Part shown: positions 16,835 through 24,118 of the stretch, piece after piece | How the letters are laid out: each line of letters starts with the position of its first letter | How positions within the stretch are numbered: position 1 is the first letter of the stretch | NCBI GenBank assembly: GCA_021776735.1 | Contig: JAJFFH010000011.1 | Location: forward strand, 1 to 64,000 | Length of the DNA stretch: 64,000 nt | Direction of reading: 5' to 3' | Source: Planctomycetota bacterium | GTDB taxonomy: Bacteria > Planctomycetota > PLA2 | Program-made: the position numbers and the translations under genes | Notes under the pieces: model-generated | What the model was told of the DNA's origin: nothing | Seen by the model: the letters and a program-made list of their open reading frames with translations, nothing else | Database searches by the model: none

Positions 16835-17641
16835 ATGACGGCGACGTTCGTGATCATCCTGCTGGCTGCCTTCGCCTCGGCGTGGGGGACGCGCGCGGCG
16901 TGGCTTGCCGGCGGTGCGTGGGGCTGGCGTGTTTTTTCCGCGGTCCTGTTTGCGCTACTCGGCGTACACGCCGTGATCCTGGCCGCCCTCAGCGGGGACG
17001 GCATCGTCTTTCCCGGCCTCCAACTCTCCCCCGAAGTGACCAACATGTTCGGTGCCGAGTTCGCCGCGGGACGCGTGTGGTGGGCACCCCGACCTTTGCT
17101 GTCGCTGGTCGTGTTGCTGGCGCATCTGGCGATCCTGCTGGCCAAGACGAACCGCAGCAACTGGTTGCGCCCCCTGCCGGCGACGATGCTGTTTGTGTTT
17201 GTCACCATCTTCTACCGGGGCGGCGCGAACCTACCCGCGCGCCAGTACCTGCGCTCCGTGGGCCCCCAAACGAATGGTTACCTGACGATAGTCCCGACCG
17301 GCGACGGCGCGGACCTCATCTTCGCCGTAGGCAATCGCGGTGAGGTCCTGCTCGACATCGTGCACCGCCACGAGGCGGACAAGCTGCCGCCGAAACCTCT
17401 CTTGCAGTGGACCCGGGATGGCGCTGCAATCCTGCTCTCCGTACGTCTCGATCGCCTCTTTGCCGTCGAAAAGGACGGGTCGTACGTCGGATGGCTTCCG
17501 CCGAGAGGCTCCATGTGGCCGCCGGAGAAGAACGACCCGGGTTACGAGCCCGTGGACAACCATCGGATGCGGTCCCAGGGGCAACGAGACGTGGCCGAGT
17601 ACCTGAACAATCACGCCGGCATCTGGGTGGAAAAGCCGTGA
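16835..17641 (+). CDS. membrane protein of unknown function, cotranscribed with moxR
   Basis: Four hydrophobic helices occupy residues about 1-20, 30-52, 86-104 and 113-131. They are followed by a soluble C-terminal domain of about 130 residues beginning at YLRSVGPQTNGYL, with several beta-strand-like segments (YLTIVPTGDGADLIFAVG, VEKDGSYVGWLP). No family is recognised. The stop codon overlaps the GTG start of the moxR-like gene (GTGA), so the two are translationally coupled and may act together. A short SD-like AAAAGAG precedes the ATG. Confidence 0.7.
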   Translation: MTATFVIILLAAFASAWGTRAAWLAGGAWGWRVFSAVLFALLGVHAVILAALSGDGIVFPGLQLSPEVTNMFGAEFAAGRVWWAPRPLLSLVVLLAHLAILLAKTNRSNWLRPLPATMLFVFVTIFYRGGANLPARQYLRSVGPQTNGYLTIVPTGDGADLIFAVGNRGEVLLDIVHRHEADKLPPKPLLQWTRDGAAILLSVRLDRLFAVEKDGSYVGWLPPRGSMWPPEKNDPGYEPVDNHRMRSQGQRDVAEYLNNHAGIWVEKP

Positions 17642-18630
17642 ACGCAGAAGCGAATCTCAAGCAGGGCGCGGAAACGGCGCAAGCACTGCGCGAACGCATC
17701 GCCGAGCGGATCGTCGGCGGCGCGGAAGTAATCGATCTCGTCTTGACGGCCTTGTTCGCGGGCGGGCACTCGCTGCTCGAAGGCGTGCCCGGCATCGGCA
17801 AGACCATGCTCGTGCGCACCCTCGCCGAAAGCATCGACGCATCGTTTTCCCGTATCCAGTTCACGCCTGATCTCATGCCGGCGGACGTGACCGGCACGAT
17901 GGTTCTTTATCAGGGTGCGCAGGGCGACGGGGGGCAGCGCGAGTTCCGGTTTCGGCAAGGGCCGGTGTTCAGCAATGTCTTGTTGGCCGACGAGGTGAAC
18001 CGCGCGACGCCCAAGACGCAAGCGGCAATGCTCGAAGCGATGGAGGAGCGGCAGGTCACCGCCGACGGTGTCAGCCGCCCGCTGCCCGATCCGTTTTTTG
18101 TTCTCGCAACGCAAAACCCGCTGGAGATGGAAGGCACCTATCCGCTTCCCGAGGCCCAGCTCGACCGGTTCATGTTCAAGATTCTCGTACCCAGCCCGTC
18201 GCGCGAAGAGCTGGCGCGGATTATCGAACTGGCCACGAGCCCGGCGCCGGCCCCCGCCCCCCCCATTGCCTCCAGCGAGAACATTGCCCGCTCGATCGCT
18301 CTCGTGCGCGATGTCGTGATGACCCGGCAAATCCGCGACGTGATCGCGCGCCTGGTGCGCGCCACCCACCCCGACGGCGAAAGCGCCCCGGAGTCGGTGC
18401 GCCGGTTCGTCCGCCACGGCGCCAGCCCGCGCGGCGCCCTGGCACTTGCCCTCGGCCTGAAAGCGCAAGCGCTCATGCAGGGTCGGGCGCACGCCGAACG
18501 CAACGACCTGAGCGCCCTGATCAAACCGGCCCTGCGCCACCGCATCGGCTTGAGCTTCGAAGGCGAGGCCGAGGGCCTCTCCACGGACCAGGTTCTCGAC
18601 GACGTCCTCGCCGCCGTCCCGCTCCGGTAG
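17638..18630 (+). CDS. MoxR-family AAA+ ATPase
   Basis: This 330-residue AAA+ protein has Walker A EGVPGIGKTMLVR (about 46), Walker B LLADEVNRATPKTQ (about 118), sensor 1 LATQNPLEMEGTYPLPEAQ (about 158) and a C-terminal lid domain with SPRGALALALGLKA. MoxR ATPases act as chaperones that assemble or activate metal- or VWA-domain enzymes, usually with a DUF58 protein encoded next door; here the partner is an unfamiliar membrane protein instead. The GTG start overlaps the upstream stop. A Pro-Ala linker near residue 205 is encoded by a C-tract repeat. Confidence 0.9.
   Translation: MNAEANLKQGAETAQALRERIAERIVGGAEVIDLVLTALFAGGHSLLEGVPGIGKTMLVRTLAESIDASFSRIQFTPDLMPADVTGTMVLYQGAQGDGGQREFRFRQGPVFSNVLLADEVNRATPKTQAAMLEAMEERQVTADGVSRPLPDPFFVLATQNPLEMEGTYPLPEAQLDRFMFKILVPSPSREELARIIELATSPAPAPAPPIASSENIARSIALVRDVVMTRQIRDVIARLVRATHPDGESAPESVRRFVRHGASPRGALALALGLKAQALMQGRAHAERNDLSALIKPALRHRIGLSFEGEAEGLSTDQVLDDVLAAVPLR
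18251..18264 (+). repeat. C5GC8 dispersed C-tract motif
   Basis: Encodes a Pro-Ala linker between the AAA core and lid of the MoxR protein. Confidence 0.6.
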
Positions 18631-18909
18631 CCGGCCGGGACCGTTCGACTTCGCCGGGGCTGGCGACGTCCGTCAGGGGAACGTGGTGCCGAGCGGGGAT
18701 CGTCTGCCGGGAGTGGAGCGCCGGTCGGGAGCGCCGGTCGGGAGCGGGCGCCGGGAGCGGGCGGCCGTGGATCGGGCAGCCGGAGGGATCAGGGAGACGG
18801 GGGTCGGAGTCGGGCGGCGGGATCCGTCCGCGGCGCGCGTGGGGGCGTGCCGATCTCAGGCTGGCCGAGTCTGCCGCGACTCGCGGCCCCGGCTCTTCTT
18901 CGTGATCTT

Positions 18910-18929
18910 CGCGACCTTCGCGTTTTTTT
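18910..18929 (+). terminator. intrinsic terminator of the moxR transcription unit
   Basis: CGCGA-CCT-TCGCG followed by seven T residues, between the convergent genes. The rest of the 18631-18941 gap contains short direct repeats of GCGCCGGTCGGGA-like units around 18717-18770 and no gene. Confidence 0.65.
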
Positions 18930-18941
18930 CGGGCGCGCCGC

Positions 18942-19760
18942 CTAGCGGTGGGCCTCGGTTCTTTGCACGGCGTCTTGCAGGGCGTCGCGCCACTTCTTGC
19001 GGAGTTCCTGCTTGACGACGGCGGCTCCGGCCGGCTCGACCTTGCGTTCTCCCCAGCGGAAACGAAACGAGACCTCCTGGCGCTCCATGTCCTTGAGCCG
19101 CGTGAGCTTGAGCCGGATTTCCGCGTGTAGCGACGGCAGGGTTCGCAAGACAACGTCCTCCCCGTCGGCCCTGAGCGTCGCGCCCGGCCAATGGTGGACC
19201 AGCCGCACCGGCAAGACGTACCCGAACTCGCTCACCGGATAGTGCCGCGCAACGGGAACCTCCCAGTCCTCGTCCCGCGCAAGGACCCGGATGTCGCCGC
19301 CGCGTCGTTGCCAGCGCAGACCCGCGGACTTGGTCACGACCTCAAGCACCCGCTCGACCGTCCACTTCGAATGCGGCCCCGTCCTGCGGATCGAAAACAT
19401 CTGCCGCCGGGCGCGAAACTGCGCCGCGGGCGAAACCCAAGCCGGCGTAAGCAGGACCAGCGCTTGATCGCCATCGACCGTCGGTCTCCCGGAAGACTGC
19501 TCCCTCGTCTGCCCGGAATCGTTCACCGGGTCGAGCACGAATACCGACCGCGATCGCAACATCTTCCCGTACGGATCATCCGGCACGAGAGCATCGCCGT
19601 CCGTCTGCTTTCGTCCGACGGATCGCCCCCGCACCGAAAGCGCGCGCGGACCGATCACCACCCCGTCTCGCCCCAGCGATTCGCGCGCCACGTGCTCACC
19701 CGGCAACGCCCAAACGGCGACCACGGTGAGGACGAGCGCCAAGACGAGTGCTATTCGCAT
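18942..19760 (-). CDS. exported protein, paralogue of the upstream gene
   Basis: The N-terminus MRIALVLALVLTVVAVWALPGE is a signal peptide or anchor, and the 272-residue product is extracytoplasmic. A central block, KSAGLRWQRRGGDIRVLARDEDW, and a later block, LRTLPSLHAEIRLKL, match corresponding blocks of the preceding gene (ARLRWERRGDELRILLREEAW and IKTLPAIHREIARRV), so the two are tandem paralogues. The pattern (DIRVL..., then RTLPSLHAEI) is reminiscent of short secretin-type N-domains, but I cannot assign a family. The genes overlap by 10 bases. Confidence 0.65.
   Translation of the reverse strand: MRIALVLALVLTVVAVWALPGEHVARESLGRDGVVIGPRALSVRGRSVGRKQTDGDALVPDDPYGKMLRSRSVFVLDPVNDSGQTREQSSGRPTVDGDQALVLLTPAWVSPAAQFRARRQMFSIRRTGPHSKWTVERVLEVVTKSAGLRWQRRGGDIRVLARDEDWEVPVARHYPVSEFGYVLPVRLVHHWPGATLRADGEDVVLRTLPSLHAEIRLKLTRLKDMERQEVSFRFRWGERKVEPAGAAVVKQELRKKWRDALQDAVQRTEAHR
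19593..19604 (-). repeat. dispersed 12-mer, copy 9
   Basis: Sense strand of the exported-protein gene, read RKQ-TDGD-AL; AAGCAG flank class. Confidence 0.85.
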
Positions 19761-20785
19761 CGCGAACGCTCCAGGTGTTTGCGGATCAGCGTCTGGGTGG
19801 CGGCCGGCGCGGCGACGATCAGCGTTCCGTTGTTGGCCTGCACCTGTCCGGGACCGAGCCCTTCCGCGACGGTGCGGATGTCCGCCATGATGTCGTGCCC
19901 GTCGCCGAGGTCGTACCGCGACGCGAGATCCTTCAGCGGATAGATGCGCACGACCGTCTTCGCGACCTCACCGGTTTTCTTCGCGGGTGCCGTCGGCTCT
20001 GGCGGAGGCGAAGCACGCAACAACGCCGCCTGCGCTGCGAAGTCGCCCGCGTCCAACGCCAAAACCTCCCGCGCCAAACGCGCGGCCCGCACCCGATCGC
20101 CTGCTCGCAACGCATCGCGCGCCGCCGCCAGAGTCGGTCCTCGCTGCTTCGCCCAAGACACCCGCCGCGCGATCTCGCGATGAATAGCGGGCAGAGTCTT
20201 GATCAGCACCAGATTCCCCTGCCGGCGCACCACAGAACGCGCGCCAAACACAGCCAAGACGAGCGAGAGCGCTTCCAGATCCGCCTGCTGCACGTCGGGC
20301 GCAAGCGCAAGGTCTCTCCACGGAATACCGTTGAGGCTCGGGGGCAGCGCCGCCGCGTCGTACCCGCGCTCGACCGCCTCCTCCCACGCCTCTTCGCGCA
20401 ACAGGATCCGCAACTCATCCCCGCGCCGCTCCCAACGCAACCGCGCGGGCCCGCACCGTTCGTCCAGCCACTTCGCCACCCGCGGCGGCGCGCGACTCTC
20501 GATCTCCATCGTCACGGCGCACGCGCGGTGACGCGCCTCGGGCGAGATGTACAGCCGTGCCGTGGTGAGATCATCCTCGGACCGGGAGCGGACGGACGGC
20601 GATTTTTTCGGAGCCGGCGTCGGACTCGGGGTGTCGCCCGGAGACATCGCCGTCCGTTCCTGACGTTCGTGTTGTCCGACAAGCTCCCGCTCCGTCGCCA
20701 CGCGTCGGTCGCGCGCGTCGGGCCACAAGAGCCAGCCCAAGATACCGAGCAACAAGACGGCTGCCGCGACGCGCATGCGACCCAC
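19751..20785 (-). CDS. membrane-anchored protein with secretin-like short domains
   Basis: A single N-terminal transmembrane helix (VAAAVLLLGILGWLLWP, residues about 6-22) is followed by a Ser/Pro-rich linker holding two dispersed-motif copies. Then comes the domain shared with the downstream paralogue, a helical stretch (AARDALRAGDRVRAARLAREVLALDAGD) resembling a tetratricopeptide unit, and a C-terminal segment VVRIYPLKDLASRYD...NNGTLIVAAPAATQTLIRKHLE. That last pattern matches the short N-domains of secretin and pilus-assembly proteins in spacing. The 344-residue chain lacks a secretin pore domain. Role unknown. Confidence 0.65.
   Translation of the reverse strand: MGRMRVAAAVLLLGILGWLLWPDARDRRVATERELVGQHERQERTAMSPGDTPSPTPAPKKSPSVRSRSEDDLTTARLYISPEARHRACAVTMEIESRAPPRVAKWLDERCGPARLRWERRGDELRILLREEAWEEAVERGYDAAALPPSLNGIPWRDLALAPDVQQADLEALSLVLAVFGARSVVRRQGNLVLIKTLPAIHREIARRVSWAKQRGPTLAAARDALRAGDRVRAARLAREVLALDAGDFAAQAALLRASPPPEPTAPAKKTGEVAKTVVRIYPLKDLASRYDLGDGHDIMADIRTVAEGLGPGQVQANNGTLIVAAPAATQTLIRKHLERSRCE
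20592..20603 (+). repeat. dispersed 12-mer, copy 10
   Basis: Antisense to the gene, whose coding strand reads Ser-Pro-Ser-Val; flank GGGAGCGG. Forms an inverted pair with copy 11. Confidence 0.85.
20646..20657 (-). repeat. dispersed 12-mer, copy 11
   Basis: Sense strand, read Arg-Thr-Ala-Met; CAGGA flank class. Only 42 bases from copy 10, in opposite orientation. Confidence 0.85.
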
Positions 20786-20800
20786 CGTCGGGCCGCTTCG

Positions 20801-21373
20801 TCACGCGCCGGTCAGCACTTCGAGGATTTGACAGACGGCGGCGCGCTGGCGCTCGAACGGCAGCGGCGTGGCGGCCAGCGCGAGATCCGGGGTTGGCGGC
20901 ATGTGGACGAACCCGCACGGCGTGCCGGTGGCTTCGAGGGCGTGCCGCGCCAGATAAAACGACGTGTTGCACAGGTAGCCGCCGGCGGTCAGCGAAAACT
21001 CGACCGGGAGGCCGTCCGTTGCCAGCCGGGCGTGTAGATCATCGAGGGGCAACGTCGAAAAATAGGCAGCCGGGCCGCCCGGGACGACCTCCGGCCGGCT
21101 CGGCGCGGCGCCGGCGTTGTCGGTCCGCTGCGGATCGCGGAAATTGAGCGCGACCCTTTCGAGGCTGATCGCGGCGCGCCCGACAGCGACCCCGAGCAGC
21201 ACGACGACGTCCCACGGCTCGCTCAGCAGGGCGGCCAGGGCGGGCCCGATTCGCTCGTAGTCGACGGGCAGGACGGCGCCGCGGACCCCTGATCCGTCCA
21301 GTTCCCGGGCCAGATCCCCGGTCGGATTGCGGGAAAGGCCGCCGAAGGGTTCGAAACCGGTGAGAAGGAGCAT
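20801..21373 (-). CDS. pcp: pyroglutamyl-peptidase I (pyrrolidone-carboxylate peptidase)
   Basis: The 190-residue enzyme removes N-terminal pyroglutamate from peptides in the cytoplasm. The substrate-pocket motif TGFEPFGG (residues 5-12) with the following N-P-T, the catalytic Glu in ISLERVALN (about 73), the nucleophile Cys in TAGGYLCNTSFY (about 135) and the catalytic His in GFVHMPPTPD (about 157) are all present. Length is slightly short for the family (about 200-215). It lies 15 bases downstream of the secretin-like membrane-protein gene in the same orientation as that pair's transcription. Confidence 0.92.
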   Translation of the reverse strand: MLLLTGFEPFGGLSRNPTGDLARELDGSGVRGAVLPVDYERIGPALAALLSEPWDVVVLLGVAVGRAAISLERVALNFRDPQRTDNAGAAPSRPEVVPGGPAAYFSTLPLDDLHARLATDGLPVEFSLTAGGYLCNTSFYLARHALEATGTPCGFVHMPPTPDLALAATPLPFERQRAAVCQILEVLTGA

Positions 21374-21436
21374 ATTGCCGCTGATTACCGCTGATGATAG
21401 TCTCGCGAGTGGTCCGACCCGGGCCCGAGGGACGAT

Positions 21437-22204
21437 ATGAAGATCGAGCGCAAGACCGCCGGAGACGTCACAATCCTCGCCTTCACGGGCGAGTTCGACG
21501 CGTTTAACCTACCCACGATCAGCGAGAAGATCGACGCCTTGATCAATACGGGGTGCACGAAACTCGTGTTCAGCCTGAGTCGGCTGAAGTTCATCAACTC
21601 GTCGGCGCTCGGCTACCTCATCAAGACCCACAAGCGGCTGCGCGAGCTGGACGGCGAACTGGTGCTCTGCCAGCCGTCGAAATTCTTCGAGACCACGATC
21701 AAGACCCTCGGCATCGACCAGATCTTTTCGATCTTCGGCACCGACGAAGACGCCGTGAAGCACTTCCACAACGTGGGTGGCGCGGAAAAGGCCGACTTCG
21801 AGGGCGTCCCGGTCGACGAGAAGATGCTCGGCTCGACCACGATCTTCTTCCGGCTCCTCGACGCGCCGGAGACGATGGCGAAGGGCAAGATCCTCCGCAT
21901 CTGGGAAGACGGGCCGACGTTCAAGTACCCCGACGATCCGGACAAGGTCAGGATCGACCCGGACGAGCTCTACATCGGGCGCGGACTGTGGATCAAGTTC
22001 CGCCAGCCGTTCCTCGAAAGGGAGCGGTTCTTCGAGATGGAGGCCGAGATCGTGATGGCGGTCGATCTCGACGACGATTCGGGCGCGTCCAAGTACCGGC
22101 TGCGCTACACCAAAATCGACGACGCCGACCAAAAAGTCCTCGAGCAGTTCGTCTCCGATCAGGATCTGTTGCGCTCGCAGGCCAAGCCCGGCACCGAACT
22201 CTAG
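21437..22204 (+). CDS. STAS-domain (anti-anti-sigma-like) protein with C-terminal PilZ-like domain
   Basis: Residues 1-105 are a STAS domain: beta strands MKIERKTAGDVTILAFTGEFD, then the conserved loop LKFINSSALGYLIK, where the serine is the usual phosphorylation site in SpoIIAA-type anti-anti-sigma factors. The domain ends with a fold-typical helix (FFETTIKTLGIDQIF). Residues about 130-240 form a beta-rich domain with IWEDGPTFKYP and LWIKFRQPFLERE, resembling PilZ-type folds, but the RxxxR c-di-GMP motif is not evident. It probably works in partner-switch signalling. A GAGGG ribosome-binding site precedes the ATG. Confidence 0.8.
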   Translation: MKIERKTAGDVTILAFTGEFDAFNLPTISEKIDALINTGCTKLVFSLSRLKFINSSALGYLIKTHKRLRELDGELVLCQPSKFFETTIKTLGIDQIFSIFGTDEDAVKHFHNVGGAEKADFEGVPVDEKMLGSTTIFFRLLDAPETMAKGKILRIWEDGPTFKYPDDPDKVRIDPDELYIGRGLWIKFRQPFLERERFFEMEAEIVMAVDLDDDSGASKYRLRYTKIDDADQKVLEQFVSDQDLLRSQAKPGTEL

Positions 22205-22222
22205 CCGGGCGCGGGGCGCGCC

Positions 22223-22957
22223 ATGGATCCGTTCACGATCGCGGTGCTGGTGACCGCTGGGCTGCTGGCCGGTTTTCTGAACACGCTGGCAGGCGGCGGC
22301 TCGGTCCTGACCATCCCGGCGCTTGAGTACGCAACCGGAAGCCCGGGCCTCGCCAACGCCACGAACCGCGTCGCCCTGCTCTTGCAAAACATCGTCGCGG
22401 TCAGGGCGTTTCAAAAGGGCGGCGCGCTCCCCAAAGGCATCGCCGTCCGTTGCGCGATTCCGGCGGTGTTCGGCGGCATCCTCGGCGCATGGATCGCCAC
22501 CGTGCTGCCGCCGCAGGCCATGCGCACGGCGCTCGCGGTCGCCGTCGTACTCGTGGCGCTGACGACCGTGCTGCGCACGCCGAAGACGCCGCGTTTGGGG
22601 GCCCGGGGGGCTCACGTCGCGTTCTTTTTCGTCGGCATCTACATGGGTTTCTTGCAGGCCGGCGCCGGGTTCGCGCTGCTCGCCTGCCTCGTCGGCGGCC
22701 TCTCACTCGACCTTGTACGCGCGAACGCGGCCAAGGTGTTCATCGTGCTCGTCACGACGGTCGGCGCGCTGTTCGTGTTCGGCCTGAAGGGACAGGTGCG
22801 GCTCTTGCCCGGACTCGTCTGCGCCGCGGGCAACATGACGGGCGCGTTCTTGGGCACGCGCGTGGCGCTCGTCAAGGGTGCTGCGTGGATCCGGCCCGTC
22901 ATCGTGCTCGCCGCGATCATCGCCGTCGTGAAGCTGTTGGCCTTTCCGTCCGGCTAG
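22223..22957 (+). CDS. TauE/SafE-family membrane transporter
   Basis: The 244-residue protein has eight hydrophobic helices arranged as two homologous halves. The first half begins GLLAGFLNTLAGGGSVLTIPAL and the second VGIYMGFLQAGAGFALLACL, the paired G-x-x-x-G signatures of the TauE/SafE (UPF0721) family. Members export sulfite, sulfoacetate or other organosulfur anions, but the substrate cannot be deduced. The start is 18 bases after the STAS gene stop, so they may be cotranscribed. An antisense copy of the dispersed 12-mer falls in the loop after helix 2. Confidence 0.88.
   Translation: MDPFTIAVLVTAGLLAGFLNTLAGGGSVLTIPALEYATGSPGLANATNRVALLLQNIVAVRAFQKGGALPKGIAVRCAIPAVFGGILGAWIATVLPPQAMRTALAVAVVLVALTTVLRTPKTPRLGARGAHVAFFFVGIYMGFLQAGAGFALLACLVGGLSLDLVRANAAKVFIVLVTTVGALFVFGLKGQVRLLPGLVCAAGNMTGAFLGTRVALVKGAAWIRPVIVLAAIIAVVKLLAFPSG
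22439..22450 (-). repeat. dispersed 12-mer, copy 12
   Basis: Antisense to the transporter gene; the coding strand reads Ile-Ala-Val-Arg. Flank CGCGCA. Confidence 0.8.
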
Positions 22958-23108
22958 GCGAATTCACCGCAAAAGCGCTGAAACGCAGCAGAGGAATGCC
23001 GAATGAGGGCGCGGCTGCAGCGTACGGTGCGCCCGCGCCCAAGCGCAGCGCGCGACGGCGGGCCGGCGATATCGCTCGGCCGCGTTTGCGGAACCCGGGA
23101 CGTCGCCT

Positions 23109-24110
23109 CTACTTCGAAACGGCGGCCAGGGCTTGCTTCACGAACGCGTCGGGCACGTCGTCGAACACGCGCACGTCGCCGAGAGCGACCGGCAGGACCC
23201 AGCGCAGGCGGCGGTCGCGGCGTTTCTTGTCGTGGCGCAGGGCCTCGCGCACCTTGGCCGGGTCGACGGCGGTGTGCGCGGGTAGCCCGCAACGGGTCAG
23301 CGCGGCGTCGATGCGCTCGCGGTCGGCAAAATCGGCGTGCAGCTCCGCGATCACGCACGCGGCCCGCAGACCGAGCGCCACCGCTTCGCCGTGGTGCAAC
23401 TCATAGTCGACGGCGCGCTCGATCGCGTGGCCCAGGGTGTGACCGAGGTTGAGGAGCCGGCGCTCGTCCGCCTCGCGCGGATCGCGGGCGACGATGTCGA
23501 GCTTGATCCGGGCCGCCTCCTCCACGATCGAGGCCGGGTCCACCGCGCCGCAGCGTTCGAGCAGATCGCCGCCGGCAATGACCGCGTGCTTGACGACCTC
23601 GGCCCAGCCGCCCTGCACCTCACGCTCCGGGAGGGTCTTCAGCAACGCGGTATCGACCGCGATCCGCGCCGGCTGCCAGAACGCGCCGATGAGGTTCTTG
23701 GCGGTCGTGTGGTCGAGCCCCGTCTTGCCGCCGAACGCCGCATCGACCTGCGCCAGCAGCGTGGTCGGCACGGCAACCCAGCGCACACCTCGCAGGTACG
23801 TCGCCGCGGCGAACCCGACGACATCGAGGACCGTGCCGCCGCCGATCGCCACGAGCACGCCGCCGCGCTCGAGGCCGCACGCGACGCAGTGGTCGAGCAC
23901 GCGCCGCCACGCGTCGATCTGCTTGACCTGCTCGCCGCCGTCGATCATCAGCACCGGGGCCGCTCGCGGCACCCCGTGTAGCCGCGCCACCTCCCGGTCG
24001 GCCACAATCGCGACGCTCGTCGGCTTCAGTGCGTGGACGATGTCCCCGACCGCTGCGTACGCCCCTTCGGCGAAGACCTCGACGTTCATGCCATTAGCCC
24101 GGGCTAACAT
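23109..24110 (-). CDS. aroB: 3-dehydroquinate synthase
   Basis: AroB converts DAHP to 3-dehydroquinate in the shikimate pathway, using NAD and a divalent metal. Visible features are the NAD-binding GGGTVLDVVGFAAATYLRG (about 92), PTTLLAQVDAAFGGKTGLDH, KNLIGAFWQP, the first metal ligand in QGGWAEVVKHAVI, LNLGHTLGHAIE and the His of HGEAVALGL. At 333 residues it is of normal length. Start ATG 24110 follows an AGG; ATG 24089 is equally possible and lies 4 bases after the palindrome TTAGCCCGGGCTAA. It follows the membrane-protein gene by 8 bases, so the two are likely one operon. Confidence 0.93.
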   Translation of the reverse strand: MLARANGMNVEVFAEGAYAAVGDIVHALKPTSVAIVADREVARLHGVPRAAPVLMIDGGEQVKQIDAWRRVLDHCVACGLERGGVLVAIGGGTVLDVVGFAAATYLRGVRWVAVPTTLLAQVDAAFGGKTGLDHTTAKNLIGAFWQPARIAVDTALLKTLPEREVQGGWAEVVKHAVIAGGDLLERCGAVDPASIVEEAARIKLDIVARDPREADERRLLNLGHTLGHAIERAVDYELHHGEAVALGLRAACVIAELHADFADRERIDAALTRCGLPAHTAVDPAKVREALRHDKKRRDRRLRWVLPVALGDVRVFDDVPDAFVKQALAAVSK

Positions 24111-24118
24111 CGGCTGTT

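Noticed and set aside
22913..22941. ATCATCGCCGTCGTGAAGCTG shared by the transporter end and the RluD end (34600) as a repeat
   Set aside because: The common part is ATCGCCGTCGTGAAGCTG at most, and each encodes or overlaps an ordinary C-terminus; two sites are too few.
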